From Hominenteromicrobium gallistercoris (GTDB lineage: Bacteria > Bacillota > Clostridia > Oscillospirales > Acutalibacteraceae), in NCBI GenBank assembly GCA_019119145.1, contig DWXR01000037.1, positions 1 through 15,755 on the forward strand: a stretch of 15,755 nucleotides of DNA, read 5' to 3'. Below the pieces are notes generated by a model, which was given only the letters and a program-made list of their open reading frames with translations, did no database searches and was not told the origin of the DNA. Position 1 is the first letter of the stretch. Every line of letters starts with the position of its first letter. The translations under genes and the position numbers were made by a program. Shown piece by piece: positions 7,498 through 13,953 of this stretch.

Positions 7498-8055
7498 TCA
7501 CTTTGAAAGCAGCAGCATGACCTCGTTGCGCGTTTTGGCGTCCGTGCGCATGCAGCCGCGCAGCGCGGAGGTCTTGGTCAGCGCGCCGGCCGCGCGGGCG
7601 CCGCGCATCGTCATGCACAGGTGCTCCGCTTCAATGAACACGGCCACGCCGCGCGGGTCGAGGTTTTCCTCGATGAAGTCGGCGATCTGCGCGGTCAGGC
7701 GCTCCTGCACCTGCGGCCGGCGCGCAAAGCATTCCACAATGCGGGCAAACTTCGAAAGCCCGATGATGCGCCCGTTTTTCGGGATATAGGCGATGTGGCA
7801 TTTGCCGATAAACGGCAGCAGGTGGTGTTCGCAGACCGAATACAGCGGGATGTCGCGCACGAGCACCAGCTCGTCGTGGCCGCCCGCGTCAAAAAACTTG
7901 AGGTGCTGCTTCGGGTCCGCCTGCAGCCCTGAGAAAATCTCCGCATACATGCGCGCAACGCGGGCGGGCGTCTCCTCCAGCCCCTCGCGCTCCGGGTCCT
8001 CGCCGACCGCAAGCAGGATCTCCCGCACGGCCCTTTCTATTCTTTCCAAATCCAT
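7498..8055 (-). CDS. folE: GTP cyclohydrolase I (type IA)
   Basis: FolE opens the operon and catalyses the first step of folate synthesis, converting GTP to 7,8-dihydroneopterin triphosphate with formate release. The 185-residue length is typical. Zinc and active-site motifs are V-C-E-H-H-L-L-P-F (Cys and two His) and H-L-C-M-T-M-R-G (Cys). The block H-I-A-Y-I-P-K-N-G-R-I-I-G-L-S-K-F is fully conserved in type. The ATG at 8055 has GGAAAGGAAG about 11 bases upstream. Gene order on the minus strand is folE-folP-folB-folK. No THF-riboswitch-sized leader is present, since the predicted transcript start is only about 45 bases upstream. Confidence 0.95.
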   Translation of the reverse strand: MDLERIERAVREILLAVGEDPEREGLEETPARVARMYAEIFSGLQADPKQHLKFFDAGGHDELVLVRDIPLYSVCEHHLLPFIGKCHIAYIPKNGRIIGLSKFARIVECFARRPQVQERLTAQIADFIEENLDPRGVAVFIEAEHLCMTMRGARAAGALTKTSALRGCMRTDAKTRNEVMLLLSK

Positions 8056-8107
8056 CGTATGTCAGCTTCCTTTCCGGACAGGCCTGTGATTTGCTGAAAA
8101 CAAGGTT

Positions 8108-8136
8108 ATTGTATCACAATCCGGCGCAAAAAGAAA
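8108..8136 (-). promoter_or_regulatory. probable promoter of the fol operon
   Basis: On the minus strand TACAAT (8113-8108) is preceded by TG at the extended -10 position. A poor -35 (TTTCTT, 8136-8131) lies 17 bases upstream. It is the best candidate in the gap before folE but weaker than the other promoters here. Confidence 0.45.
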
Positions 8137-8170
8137 CGCTTCCGCAACAAATCTTTCCGGGAAGGCAGAC

Positions 8171-8198
8171 AAAAAGGACAGCCGCTTTCCGGCTGCCC
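8171..8198 (-). terminator. intrinsic terminator after csoR
   Basis: A stem (8176-8184 with 8190-8198, one G-U-type pair) has a 5-base loop and is followed on the minus strand by five T (complement of 8171-8175). Confidence 0.8.
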
Positions 8199-8211
8199 TT
8201 CCACAAGCTGT

Positions 8212-8487
8212 TCAACCCATATTGGCAAAGCGCTCCACGGCCTTCGTGAAGTCCTCGATCGTCTTGTCGGCGTCGCCGTGCTCGATGCCGTCCTTCACGC
8301 AGTGCCGGATGTGCCCCTCGAGCACCACCTGGCCGCACTTATGCAGGGCGGATTTCGCCGCGTTGAGCTGGGAGAGGATGTCCTCGCACGGCACGTCCTC
8401 GTCGACCATGCGGTCGATCGCCTGAACCTGCCCGATGATCTTTTTCAGCCTGCGGTGCAGATTGTCCGCGTCCATACATTGTCGCAT
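8212..8487 (-). CDS. csoR: CsoR-family copper-sensing repressor
   Basis: This 91-residue all-helical protein belongs to the CsoR/RcnR/FrmR family (Pfam Trns_repr_metal). Such proteins bind operator DNA as tetramers and release it on binding metal. The Cu(I) ligand set of CsoR is visible as Cys34, His59 and Cys63, a Cys-His-Cys triad. That favours copper over nickel/cobalt (RcnR) or aldehyde (FrmR) sensing. An extra Cys51 and an N-terminal Cys4 are present. ATG 8487 has GGAGG 7 bases upstream; a second in-frame ATG is at 8475. Its promoter carries GGTAT/ATACC dyads over the -10 box and leader, so autorepression is likely. No copper ATPase is next to it. The only other candidate copper-binding protein in the window is the HMA protein at 12541. 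Confidence 0.88.
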   Translation of the reverse strand: MRQCMDADNLHRRLKKIIGQVQAIDRMVDEDVPCEDILSQLNAAKSALHKCGQVVLEGHIRHCVKDGIEHGDADKTIEDFTKAVERFANMG

Positions 8488-8497
8488 ACCATCGCCT

Positions 8498-8528
8498 CCA
8501 TACCGTAAGGGGTATGGATATTATACCC
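8498..8528. promoter_or_regulatory. CsoR-type operator dyads
   Basis: Two overlapping dyads share a central GGGTAT. CCATACC (8498-8504) pairs with GGTATGG (8511-8517), and GGGTAT (8510-8515) pairs with ATACCC (8523-8528). They cover the csoR -10 box and reach its ribosome site. GC-capped TATACC/GGTATA dyads are the usual CsoR operator type; the assignment to this CsoR is inferred from position. Confidence 0.7.
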
Positions 8529-8548
8529 GCATCCGCGCCGAAAGTCAA
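8520..8548 (-). promoter_or_regulatory. csoR: sigma-A promoter of csoR
   Basis: On the minus strand TTGACT (8548-8543) and TATAAT (8525-8520) have a 17-base spacer. The -10 box lies inside the second operator dyad. Confidence 0.8.
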
Positions 8549-8646
8549 GGCGCGGCGGGCACCGGCGCCGTCCTGCCGCGGATCCGCCGGGGAAGCGCCG
8601 CCGGTCACCGTTTCTCCTCCGCACACATAAATTTTTTCAAAAGGGC

Positions 8647-8675
8647 TTGACAACGGCGGGAGAAAGTCCTATTAT
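8647..8675 (+). promoter_or_regulatory. sigma-A promoter of the feo operon
   Basis: A consensus TTGACA (8647-8652) and TATTAT (8670-8675) have a 17-base spacer. Transcription should start at about 8682, just before iron box A. The leader to feoA is about 80 bases and contains both dyads A and B. Confidence 0.85.
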
Positions 8676-8682
8676 AGGTTTG

Positions 8683-8698
8683 GTTAGCAAAAGCTAAC
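8683..8698. promoter_or_regulatory. iron-box-like dyad A (before feoA)
   Basis: GTTAGC (8683-8688) and GCTAAC (8693-8698) form a perfect 6-4-6 dyad, equivalent to GTTAG-n6-CTAAC. It covers the predicted transcript start of the feo promoter. The TTAG/CTAA half-sites recall DtxR/IdeR-type iron boxes, though the spacing is not the classic one. Confidence 0.7.
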
Positions 8699-8714
8699 TT
8701 TATTTCAAACCCTT

Positions 8715-8734
8715 GGATTAGTCACAGCTAATCC
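8715..8734. promoter_or_regulatory. iron-box-like dyad B (feo leader)
   Basis: GGATTAG (8715-8721) and CTAATCC (8728-8734) form a perfect 7-6-7 dyad with the same TTAG-n6-CTAA core as box A. Its centre is 34 bases downstream of the centre of A. Confidence 0.65.
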
Positions 8735-8761
8735 CGTTTATACCGAGAAAGAAGGCGTAAT

Positions 8762-8974
8762 ATGATGCCGTTGGCACTGGCAAACACTGGTGAGGAAAAC
8801 ACCATCAAGAAAATCGGCGGAAGCCCTGAGGTGAAAAAACATCTGGAAAACCTCGGCTTTGTCGTCGGCGGAAGCGTGACCGTCATCACGGCGCTTGGCG
8901 GAAACGTGATCGTGAACGTCAAGGACGCGCGCGTGGCGATCAGCGAGGAAATGGCACGAAAAATCATGATCTGA
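8762..8974 (+). CDS. feoA: FeoA-family protein, first copy
   Basis: This 70-residue FeoA-domain protein is the first gene of the feo operon. It has the clostridial form of the domain: N-T-I-K-K-I-G-G near residue 13, then L-E-N-L-G-F-V-V-G-G-S-V-T-V, G-G-N-V-I-V-N-V-K-D and R-V-A-I-S-E-E-M-A. FeoA proteins are small cytoplasmic partners of the FeoB Fe(II) channel. Two adjacent ATGs (8762 and 8765) follow AAAGAAGG at 8748-8755; either may be used. An AT-rich hairpin spans the stop codon (8959-8966 with 8972-8979) and is followed by T's. It could weakly attenuate transcription before the second feoA 48 bases downstream. Control by boxes A and B is inferred. Confidence 0.9.
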   Translation: MMPLALANTGEENTIKKIGGSPEVKKHLENLGFVVGGSVTVITALGGNVIVNVKDARVAISEEMARKIMI

Positions 8975-9022
8975 TTTTTTGCAATAAATCGTATGCAATT
9001 CGACAGAAGGAGGAAGAAATCC

Positions 9023-9244
9023 ATGAAGACATTGAGAGAGGCCCGGATCGGCGACACGGTCAAGGTCGTCAAGCTTCACGGCGAAGGTGCGGTCAAACGC
9101 CGGATCATGGACATGGGGCTTACAAAAGGCGTTCAGGTCCACGTCCGCAAGGTCGCGCCGCTGGGGGATCCGATCGAAGTGACCATCCGCGGCTACGAGC
9201 TGTCCATCCGCAAGGCCGACGCGGAAATGGTGGAAGTGGAATAA
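9023..9244 (+). CDS. feoA: FeoA-family protein, second copy
   Basis: This 73-residue FeoA-domain protein follows the first feoA by 48 bases. It matches the more classical FeoA form: A-V-K-R-R-I-M-D-M-G-L-T-K-G near residue 26, then V-R-K-V-A-P-L-G-D-P-I-E-V and I-R-G-Y-E-L-S-I-R-K. The ATG at 9023 has a strong AAGGAGG (9007-9013). Paired, non-identical FeoA proteins before FeoB are common in Clostridia and may act as different partners of the transporter. An intrinsic terminator directly after it (9259-9280) separates it from feoB, so the two FeoA proteins may be made in excess of FeoB. Confidence 0.92.
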   Translation: MKTLREARIGDTVKVVKLHGEGAVKRRIMDMGLTKGVQVHVRKVAPLGDPIEVTIRGYELSIRKADAEMVEVE

Positions 9245-9258
9245 GCTGCACAAAGAAC

Positions 9259-9280
9259 AGGGGGCATCCCCCTCTTTTTT
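9259..9280 (+). terminator. intrinsic terminator between feoA and feoB
   Basis: AGGGGG (9259-9264) pairs with CCCCCT (9268-9273) around a 3-base loop, followed by C and six T (9275-9280). It probably allows partial read-through to feoB. Confidence 0.75.
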
Positions 9281-9289
9281 ACCACCATG

Positions 9290-9305
9290 GTTAGTTATCG
9301 CTAAT
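9290..9305. promoter_or_regulatory. iron-box-like dyad C (before feoB)
   Basis: GTTAG (9290-9294) and CTAAT (9301-9305) with a 6-base spacer, one base off a perfect dyad. It sits between the terminator and the feoB ribosome site. No convincing -35/-10 pair was found with it. Confidence 0.5.
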
Positions 9306-9330
9306 TGCTAGAAAGAAAGGAATTTTGGAG

Positions 9331-11823
9331 ATGGATTTACGAATCGCCCTTGCGGGCAACCCGAACTGCGGTAAGACTACCCTGTTCAACGCGCTCACCG
9401 GCTCCAACCAGTTCGTGGGCAACTGGCCGGGCGTCACGGTCGAGAAAAAGGAAGGCAAGCTGAAAAAGCACAGCGGCGTGGTCGTGACCGACCTGCCGGG
9501 CATTTACTCCCTTTCCCCCTACACGCTGGAGGAAGTAGTCGCCCGAAATTACCTGATCGGCGAACGCCCGGACGTCATCCTGAACATCATCGACGGCACG
9601 AACCTCGAGAGAAACCTGTACCTGACCACCCAACTCACCGAGCTCGGCATCCCGGTCGTCGTCGCCATCAACATGATGGACATCGTGCGCAAGAACGGCG
9701 ACAAGATCGACACGGCCGAGCTTGGCCGCCAGCTCGGCTGCAAGGTCGTCGAGATTTCGGCGCTGAAGGGCACCGGGATCATGGAGGCGGCGGAGGCCGC
9801 GATCGACGCGGCAAAGAACACGAAGACGATCCCGATGCACACCTTCTCCGGCTGCGTCGAGCACGCGATCGCCCACATCGAAGAGGCGGCGGTCCACGGC
9901 ATGCCCGAGGAGCAGCAGCGCTGGTACGCCATCAAGATCTTCGAGCGCGACGACAAGGTTCTCGGCCAGCTGAACATCGACCAGAAGACGCTTGCGCACA
10001 TCGAAGCGGACATTCAGGCGGCCGAAAAGGAGCTGGACGACGACGCCGAAAGCATCATCACCAACGAGCGGTACATCTATATCGCCTCGATCATCAAGTC
10101 CTGCTATAAGAAGAAATCCGTCGGCCAGCTTTCGACCTCCGACAAGATCGACAAGGTCGTCACGAACCGCTGGCTCGGCCTGCCGATTTTCGCGGTCGTC
10201 ATGTTCCTTGTCTACTACATTTCGATGGTCACGGTCGGCACCGCGGCGACCGACTGGGCCAACGACGGCCTGTTCGGCGACGGCTACCACCTGTTCGGCA
10301 TCGGCTCGGCCGAGTACGAGGAGGCTTCCGAGGCCTACGGCGAAGCGATGAACGCGGTCGACGCCTTCATCGGCACCGGCGCCGACGGCGCCGACGCGCT
10401 CTCCGAAGCGCTCGACACCGAGTCGGAAACCTTCGACCCGGCGGCGGCAGCCTCCGCGCTGGAAGCGTATGCGGCGCAGTTTGCCGACACCGATACGGCG
10501 GACATCGACATTGAAAACGAAGAGGATCTCTCCACCGAAACCGTCACCTATACCGGCGCCGACCTGAAGGCCGCGCCCGCCACGCTCGCCGAATACGAAT
10601 ATGCGGAGCCCGACCCGGCAGCGTACGGCGTCTGGGTGCCCGGCATCCCGGTGCTCATCGGCAGCGGCCTGGAGGCCGCCAACACGCCTGAGTGGCTCAA
10701 CGGCCTGATTCTCGACGGCATCGTGGCCGGCGTCGGCGCAGTGCTCGGCTTTGTGCCGCAGATGCTCGTCCTGTTCCTGCTGCTCGCGTTCCTCGAAGCG
10801 TGCGGCTACATGTCCCGCATCGCCTTCGTGCTCGACCGCATCTTCCGCAAGTTCGGCCTTTCCGGCAAGTCCTTCATCCCGATTTTGATCGGCACCGGCT
10901 GCGGCGTGCCCGGCATCATGGCCTCGAGAACGATTGAGAACGAGCGCGACCGCCGCATGACCATCATGACGACGACGTTCATCCCCTGCGGCGCGAAGAT
11001 GCCGTTCATCTCCATGGTCGCCGGCGCGATCTTCGGCGGCTCCGCCTGGGTTTCCACCTCGGCCTACTTCCTCGGCATGGCCTGCATCATCGTCTCCGGC
11101 ATCATGCTGAAAAAGACGAAGATGTTCTCAGGCGACCCGGCGCCGTTCGTCATGGAGCTTCCGGCCTACCACCTGCCGACCGTCGGCAACGTGCTCCGCT
11201 CCATGTGGGAGCGCGGCTGGTCCTTCATCAAGAAGGCCGGCACGATCATCCTGCTCTCCACGATCCTCGTCTGGTTCCTCAGCTACTTCGGCTTTGTGGA
11301 CGGCACCTTCCGCATGCTGACCGACGAGGAAATCGGCTCTTCGATCCTCGCGACGATCGGCAACGCGATCGCCTGGATCTTCGCGCCGCTCGGCTGGGGC
11401 ACCTGGCAGGCCACCGTCGCCTCCGTCACGGGCCTCATCGCGAAGGAAAACATCGTCGGCACCATGGGCATCCTCTACGGCGGCTCCGGCTCGGTCTATG
11501 CGAGCATCGGCGCGGCGTTCACGGGCCTTGCGGGCTACTCCTTCCTCGCGTTCAACCTGCTCTGCGCCCCCTGCTTCGCGGCGATCGGCGCGATCAAGCG
11601 CGAGATGAACTCCGCAAAGTGGACCTGGTTCGCGATCGGCTACCAGTGCCTGTTCGCCTACGCGGTTTCGCTGATGATCTACCAGATCGGCTCGGTCTTC
11701 ACCGGAAACATCAACGTGATCGGCCTCATCGCGGCCCTCGCCGTCGCGGCCGGCATCATCTGCATGCTGTTCAAGCCCTATAAGGAATCCACCAAGCTCA
11801 CCACCGCGGTGAAAGTCCGGTAA
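9331..11823 (+). CDS. feoB: ferrous iron transporter FeoB with acidic loop insertion
   Basis: FeoB imports Fe(II) across the cytoplasmic membrane using an N-terminal G-protein domain. In this 830-residue protein the GTPase motifs are G1 G-N-P-N-C-G-K-T (9-16), a G2 region N-W-P-G-V-T-V (31-37), G3 D-L-P-G (54-57), G4 N-M-M-D (114-117) and G5 S-A-L-K-G (143-147). The first membrane segment lies near residues 283-305. The two conserved gate regions are G-C-G-V-P-G with a following R-T and P-C-G-A-K-M-P. Between the first and second membrane segments lies an unusual insertion (about 326-430). It is rich in Ala, Asp and Glu, with about 28 acidic residues and one lysine, and is predicted to be extracellular. 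ATG 9331 is preferred, with AAAGG 10 bases upstream; a TTG at 9325 is the alternative. Confidence 0.97.
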   Translation: MDLRIALAGNPNCGKTTLFNALTGSNQFVGNWPGVTVEKKEGKLKKHSGVVVTDLPGIYSLSPYTLEEVVARNYLIGERPDVILNIIDGTNLERNLYLTTQLTELGIPVVVAINMMDIVRKNGDKIDTAELGRQLGCKVVEISALKGTGIMEAAEAAIDAAKNTKTIPMHTFSGCVEHAIAHIEEAAVHGMPEEQQRWYAIKIFERDDKVLGQLNIDQKTLAHIEADIQAAEKELDDDAESIITNERYIYIASIIKSCYKKKSVGQLSTSDKIDKVVTNRWLGLPIFAVVMFLVYYISMVTVGTAATDWANDGLFGDGYHLFGIGSAEYEEASEAYGEAMNAVDAFIGTGADGADALSEALDTESETFDPAAAASALEAYAAQFADTDTADIDIENEEDLSTETVTYTGADLKAAPATLAEYEYAEPDPAAYGVWVPGIPVLIGSGLEAANTPEWLNGLILDGIVAGVGAVLGFVPQMLVLFLLLAFLEACGYMSRIAFVLDRIFRKFGLSGKSFIPILIGTGCGVPGIMASRTIENERDRRMTIMTTTFIPCGAKMPFISMVAGAIFGGSAWVSTSAYFLGMACIIVSGIMLKKTKMFSGDPAPFVMELPAYHLPTVGNVLRSMWERGWSFIKKAGTIILLSTILVWFLSYFGFVDGTFRMLTDEEIGSSILATIGNAIAWIFAPLGWGTWQATVASVTGLIAKENIVGTMGILYGGSGSVYASIGAAFTGLAGYSFLAFNLLCAPCFAAIGAIKREMNSAKWTWFAIGYQCLFAYAVSLMIYQIGSVFTGNINVIGLIAALAVAAGIICMLFKPYKESTKLTTAVKVR

Positions 11824-11854
11824 CATCAAAATTCCGGGAAAGGAGGCGCTCATC

Positions 11855-12025
11855 ATGTTTGCCTGGATTGCTGAAAACATTGCCACCATCATCATCTGCC
11901 TTGTGCTTTTGCTGATCGTCGCCGCCATTCTGTACAGCATGGCGCGCGACAGGAAAAAGGGCAAGTCCTCCTGCGGAGGCGGTTGTCAGGGCTGCCCCAT
12001 GAGCGGTTCCTGCCACAAGCACTGA
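11855..12025 (+). CDS. FeoB-associated Cys-rich membrane protein
   Basis: This 56-residue peptide has one hydrophobic helix (about residues 8-30), then a basic stretch R-D-R-K-K-G-K, then a Cys-rich tail C-G-G-G-C-Q-G-C ending in C-H-K-H. This is the pattern of the small FeoB-associated Cys-rich membrane family found after feoB in Firmicutes. The positive-inside rule places the Cys tail in the cytoplasm, where it could accept incoming Fe(II) or help assemble the channel; the role is not established. An AAAGGAGG site (11839-11846) is 8 bases before the ATG, and the gene starts 31 bases after feoB. An intrinsic terminator follows within 10 bases, so it closes the main feo transcript. Confidence 0.9.
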   Translation: MFAWIAENIATIIICLVLLLIVAAILYSMARDRKKGKSSCGGGCQGCPMSGSCHKH

Positions 12026-12034
12026 TGTGACACA

Positions 12035-12070
12035 AAGGGAGACGCAAGAACCGTTTGCGTCTCCCTTATT
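12035..12070 (+). terminator. intrinsic terminator after the feo transcript
   Basis: A 13-bp perfect stem (12035-12047 with 12055-12067) has a 7-base loop. Only a broken T-tract follows (ATTCTTAT), so some read-through to the regulator gene is likely. No promoter was seen between it and 12089. Confidence 0.75.
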
Positions 12071-12088
12071 CTTATCAGGAGGAAAGCC

Positions 12089-12544
12089 ATGGAAAACCGC
12101 AAAGCACTGACCGCCGCCCAGATCCGGTATCTGCTGACGATGAAACAGCTGGACGGCGACGGAAACGGCGTGCGCGGCGCCAAGGTGGCCGCCGTGCTCG
12201 GCTTCACAAGCCCGAGCGTCCACACCATGCTCAACACCTTCCGGGAGATGAATCTGATCCGGAAGGACGCTTACGGCGTCGCCTATTTCACCGAGAACGG
12301 CCGCGACGTCGTCGCGCGGTACAGCCGGTATTATCAGGCGGCATTCGACCTGCTGTCCGCCCATTTCCCGCCGGACGAACACCTGCGGACCGCCGTTTAC
12401 GCGCTGCTCGCAGAGCTTCCGGAAGCAAGCCTCGCGCAGTTCTGCCCCGGCAGTCCCCGCCCCGCAGGGCTGCGATCGCCGCCTTCCGGCGGCGATCCAT
12501 CTCACCGGCCCCCGAACGACGAACAGAAAGGAAACGGATTATGA
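12089..12544 (+). CDS. DtxR/MntR-like winged-helix regulator, atypical C-terminus
   Basis: This 151-residue protein has an N-terminal winged helix like the iron-dependent repressors DtxR, IdeR and MntR. Helix 2 is V-R-G-A-K-V-A-A-V-L-G-F (28-39), the recognition helix S-P-S-V-H-T-M-L-N-T-F (41-51), and the wing A-Y-G-V-A-Y-F-T (61-68). Residues 76-117 could form the dimerisation helices. By eye, the usual C-x-x-E-H or E-x-x-E-H metal ligands in the last helix are missing; that stretch reads A-V-Y-A-L-L-A-E-L. The tail (118-151) is Pro/Gly-rich, crosses a strong hairpin and looks unconserved. Placement inside the feo region makes it a candidate binder of the TTAG-n6-CTAA boxes. AGGAGG precedes the ATG at a good distance. 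The stop overlaps the next ATG (ATGA). MarR-type is the main alternative class. Confidence 0.75.
   Translation: MENRKALTAAQIRYLLTMKQLDGDGNGVRGAKVAAVLGFTSPSVHTMLNTFREMNLIRKDAYGVAYFTENGRDVVARYSRYYQAAFDLLSAHFPPDEHLRTAVYALLAELPEASLAQFCPGSPRPAGLRSPPSGGDPSHRPPNDEQKGNGL
12474..12497 (+). other. strong GC hairpin at the 3' end of the regulator gene
   Basis: GATCGCCGCC (12474-12483) and GGCGGCGATC (12488-12497) form a perfect 10-bp stem with a TTCC loop. No T-tract follows. It may stabilise mRNA or slow polymerase before the HMA gene. Confidence 0.6.
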
Positions 12545-12798
12545 CACAGATCACGATCAAAATCGACGGCATGATGTGCGGGATGTGCGAATCCCACGTG
12601 AACGACGCGGTCCGCCGCGCGTTCCCGGTCAAAAAAGTCACCTCCTCGCACGCGAAGGGCCAGACCGTCATTCTGACGGAGCAGCCGATCGACGCGGATG
12701 CGCTGCGGTCGGTCATCGACGGCACCGGCTACACGGTCCTGTCCGTCGAACAGGCGCCGTACGAGAAAAAGGGCATGTTCTCCTTTTTGCACAGGTAA
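12541..12798 (+). CDS. HMA heavy-metal-binding protein
   Basis: This 85-residue protein is a single heavy-metal-associated (HMA) ferredoxin-like domain. The metal loop is G-M-M-C-G-M-C near residues 10-16, the classic GMxCxxC motif of Atx1/CopZ chaperones that bind Cu(I) and related ions. The rest follows a distinct clostridial subfamily with A-F-P-V-K-K-V-T-S-S-H and a C-terminal Y-E-K-K-G-M-F-S-F-L-H-R tail. The start overlaps the stop of the upstream regulator, and a GAAAGGAAAC ribosome site lies inside that gene's end. A copper chaperone role fits the CsoR gene 4 kb away. However, its position within an iron region leaves open binding of Fe(II) or another metal, or a sensor-linked role. 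Confidence 0.88.
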   Translation: MTQITIKIDGMMCGMCESHVNDAVRRAFPVKKVTSSHAKGQTVILTEQPIDADALRSVIDGTGYTVLSVEQAPYEKKGMFSFLHR

Positions 12799-12859
12799 AC
12801 ACACAACCGGGCGCGCCGCTTCCGCGCGCTGCAGCACAGACAGGCAGGTGATAACAGAA

Positions 12860-13834
12860 ATGCAAAAACAGAAGGAACCCGCGGCGCAGGCAGCCGGCGC
12901 ACCGCAGCCGGCGCTGCGATGTCCCGCAGCGGAAACGGCCGCATCGCGCTGCCCGATTTTCCCGGGCATCGAAATCCTTTACGACGACGTGCACGCGCAG
13001 AAATGTCCAGTGCGGCAGTCGTCCGGCGGCAATATTCTGGAGATCACGCACTGCTGCGAGGGCCGGATCGAACGCGCTTTCCGCGAAGAATTCTGCTATC
13101 TCTCCCCGGGCGACCTCTCGATCGCGCTGGACGCCGATCTGGGCGGCGACGCTTATTTCCCGCTTGCGCACTACCGCGGCATCCGCATCCGCATCAACCT
13201 CGACCGCGCGCCCCGCTGCCTCTCCTGCTTTCTCGACGACGTGGAGGTCAGCCCGCAGGCGCTCGCCCGGAAGTTCTGCAGCGGCAGCAGCTGCTTCATC
13301 GCCCGCTCCAACGAGAGCATCGCGCACATCTTCTCCGAGCTGTACAACGTGCCCGACAGCATCCGCAAGGGCTATTTCAAGGTCAAGATCCTCGAGCTGC
13401 TGCTGTTTTTGAGCGCGATGCCGGTCGAGACCGCGGAAACCCGGCAGCACATCGTCTCCCGCGCGCAGGTCGCGCTGGCCAAGGCGGTCTGCACCTATCT
13501 CACGGCGCACATGGACAGCCGGATCCCGCTCGAGCAGCTCAGCGCGCATTTCCACGTTTCCGGCACGCAGATCAAGACCAGCTTCAGGCTCGTTTACGGC
13601 GTTTCGCTGTACGCCTACATGCGCCGGCAGAAGATGGAGTCCGCCGCTTTGATGCTGCGGGACACGGAGCGCTCCGTGCTGGAGATCGCCGGCTGCTTCG
13701 GCTACGACAACGGCAGCAAGTTCTCCAAAGCCTTCAAGGACATTCTGGGCGTGACCCCCGCCGTGTACCGCCACCGGGCGCGGACGGGGGAGCCGCTCCC
13801 CGCGCCACCGAGCCCGGAAAATGCCGCCGGCTGA
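12860..13834 (+). CDS. AraC-family transcriptional regulator
   Basis: This 324-residue regulator has an AraC/XylS C-terminal double helix-turn-helix (about residues 208-312). The first HTH is I-P-L-E-Q-L-S-A-H-F-H-V-S-G-T-Q-I. The second is V-L-E-I-A-G-C-F-G-Y-D-N-G-S-K-F-S-K-A-F, followed by G-V-T-P-A-V-Y-R, a near-perfect family signature. The N-terminal part (40-200) is a poorly conserved effector domain containing several Cys, including an adjacent C-C pair. Such regulators in iron regions often sense siderophores or redox state, but the ligand here is unknown. The ATG at 12860 follows AGGTGAT. The frame is open upstream, but that is shadow of the HMA gene. It starts 61 bases after the HMA gene with no terminator between them, so co-transcription is likely. 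Confidence 0.88.
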   Translation: MQKQKEPAAQAAGAPQPALRCPAAETAASRCPIFPGIEILYDDVHAQKCPVRQSSGGNILEITHCCEGRIERAFREEFCYLSPGDLSIALDADLGGDAYFPLAHYRGIRIRINLDRAPRCLSCFLDDVEVSPQALARKFCSGSSCFIARSNESIAHIFSELYNVPDSIRKGYFKVKILELLLFLSAMPVETAETRQHIVSRAQVALAKAVCTYLTAHMDSRIPLEQLSAHFHVSGTQIKTSFRLVYGVSLYAYMRRQKMESAALMLRDTERSVLEIAGCFGYDNGSKFSKAFKDILGVTPAVYRHRARTGEPLPAPPSPENAAG

Positions 13835-13846
13835 ATACCGTCCAAA

Positions 13847-13886
13847 CGGAGCCTTATCCCGCCCTTTCGGAGCGGATAAGGCTCCG
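13847..13886 (+). terminator. long hairpin after the AraC gene, no T-tract
   Basis: A perfect 13-bp stem (13847-13859 with 13874-13886) has a 14-base loop. Its place 12 bases after the AraC stop suggests a transcript end or mRNA-stabilising structure. The lack of a U-tract makes a standard intrinsic terminator doubtful. Confidence 0.5.
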
Positions 13887-13892
13887 CCTGTC

Positions 13893-13901
13893 TGGTATAC
13901 T
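13893..13901 (+). promoter_or_regulatory. possible extended -10 promoter before the flavodoxin operon
   Basis: TGGTATACT fits an extended -10 element (TG-n-TATACT), but no -35 box is present 17 bases upstream. A start near 13908 would place hairpin 13920-13943 and box D in the leader. An alternative weak -10, TATTAA (13959-13964), lies inside box D. Confidence 0.3.
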
Positions 13902-13919
13902 GAGATCATGAAATCCGGA

Positions 13920-13943
13920 AATTGCCCTGCGGCAATTCTTTTT
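13920..13943 (+). terminator. intrinsic terminator upstream of the DUF2325 operon
   Basis: AATTGCC (13920-13926) pairs with GGCAATT (13931-13937) around CTGC, followed by C and five T (13939-13943). It blocks read-through from the AraC gene or attenuates a promoter at 13893. Confidence 0.7.
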
Positions 13944-13953
13944 AACCCCTTTA

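Noticed and set aside
8056..8170. THF riboswitch or other leader RNA before folE
   Set aside because: The predicted leader is only about 45 bases and no conserved structured element is visible.
12055..12540. Plus-strand open frame fused upstream of the HMA gene
   Set aside because: It is out of frame with the DtxR-like gene and Arg-rich; the HMA domain begins exactly at ATG 12541.
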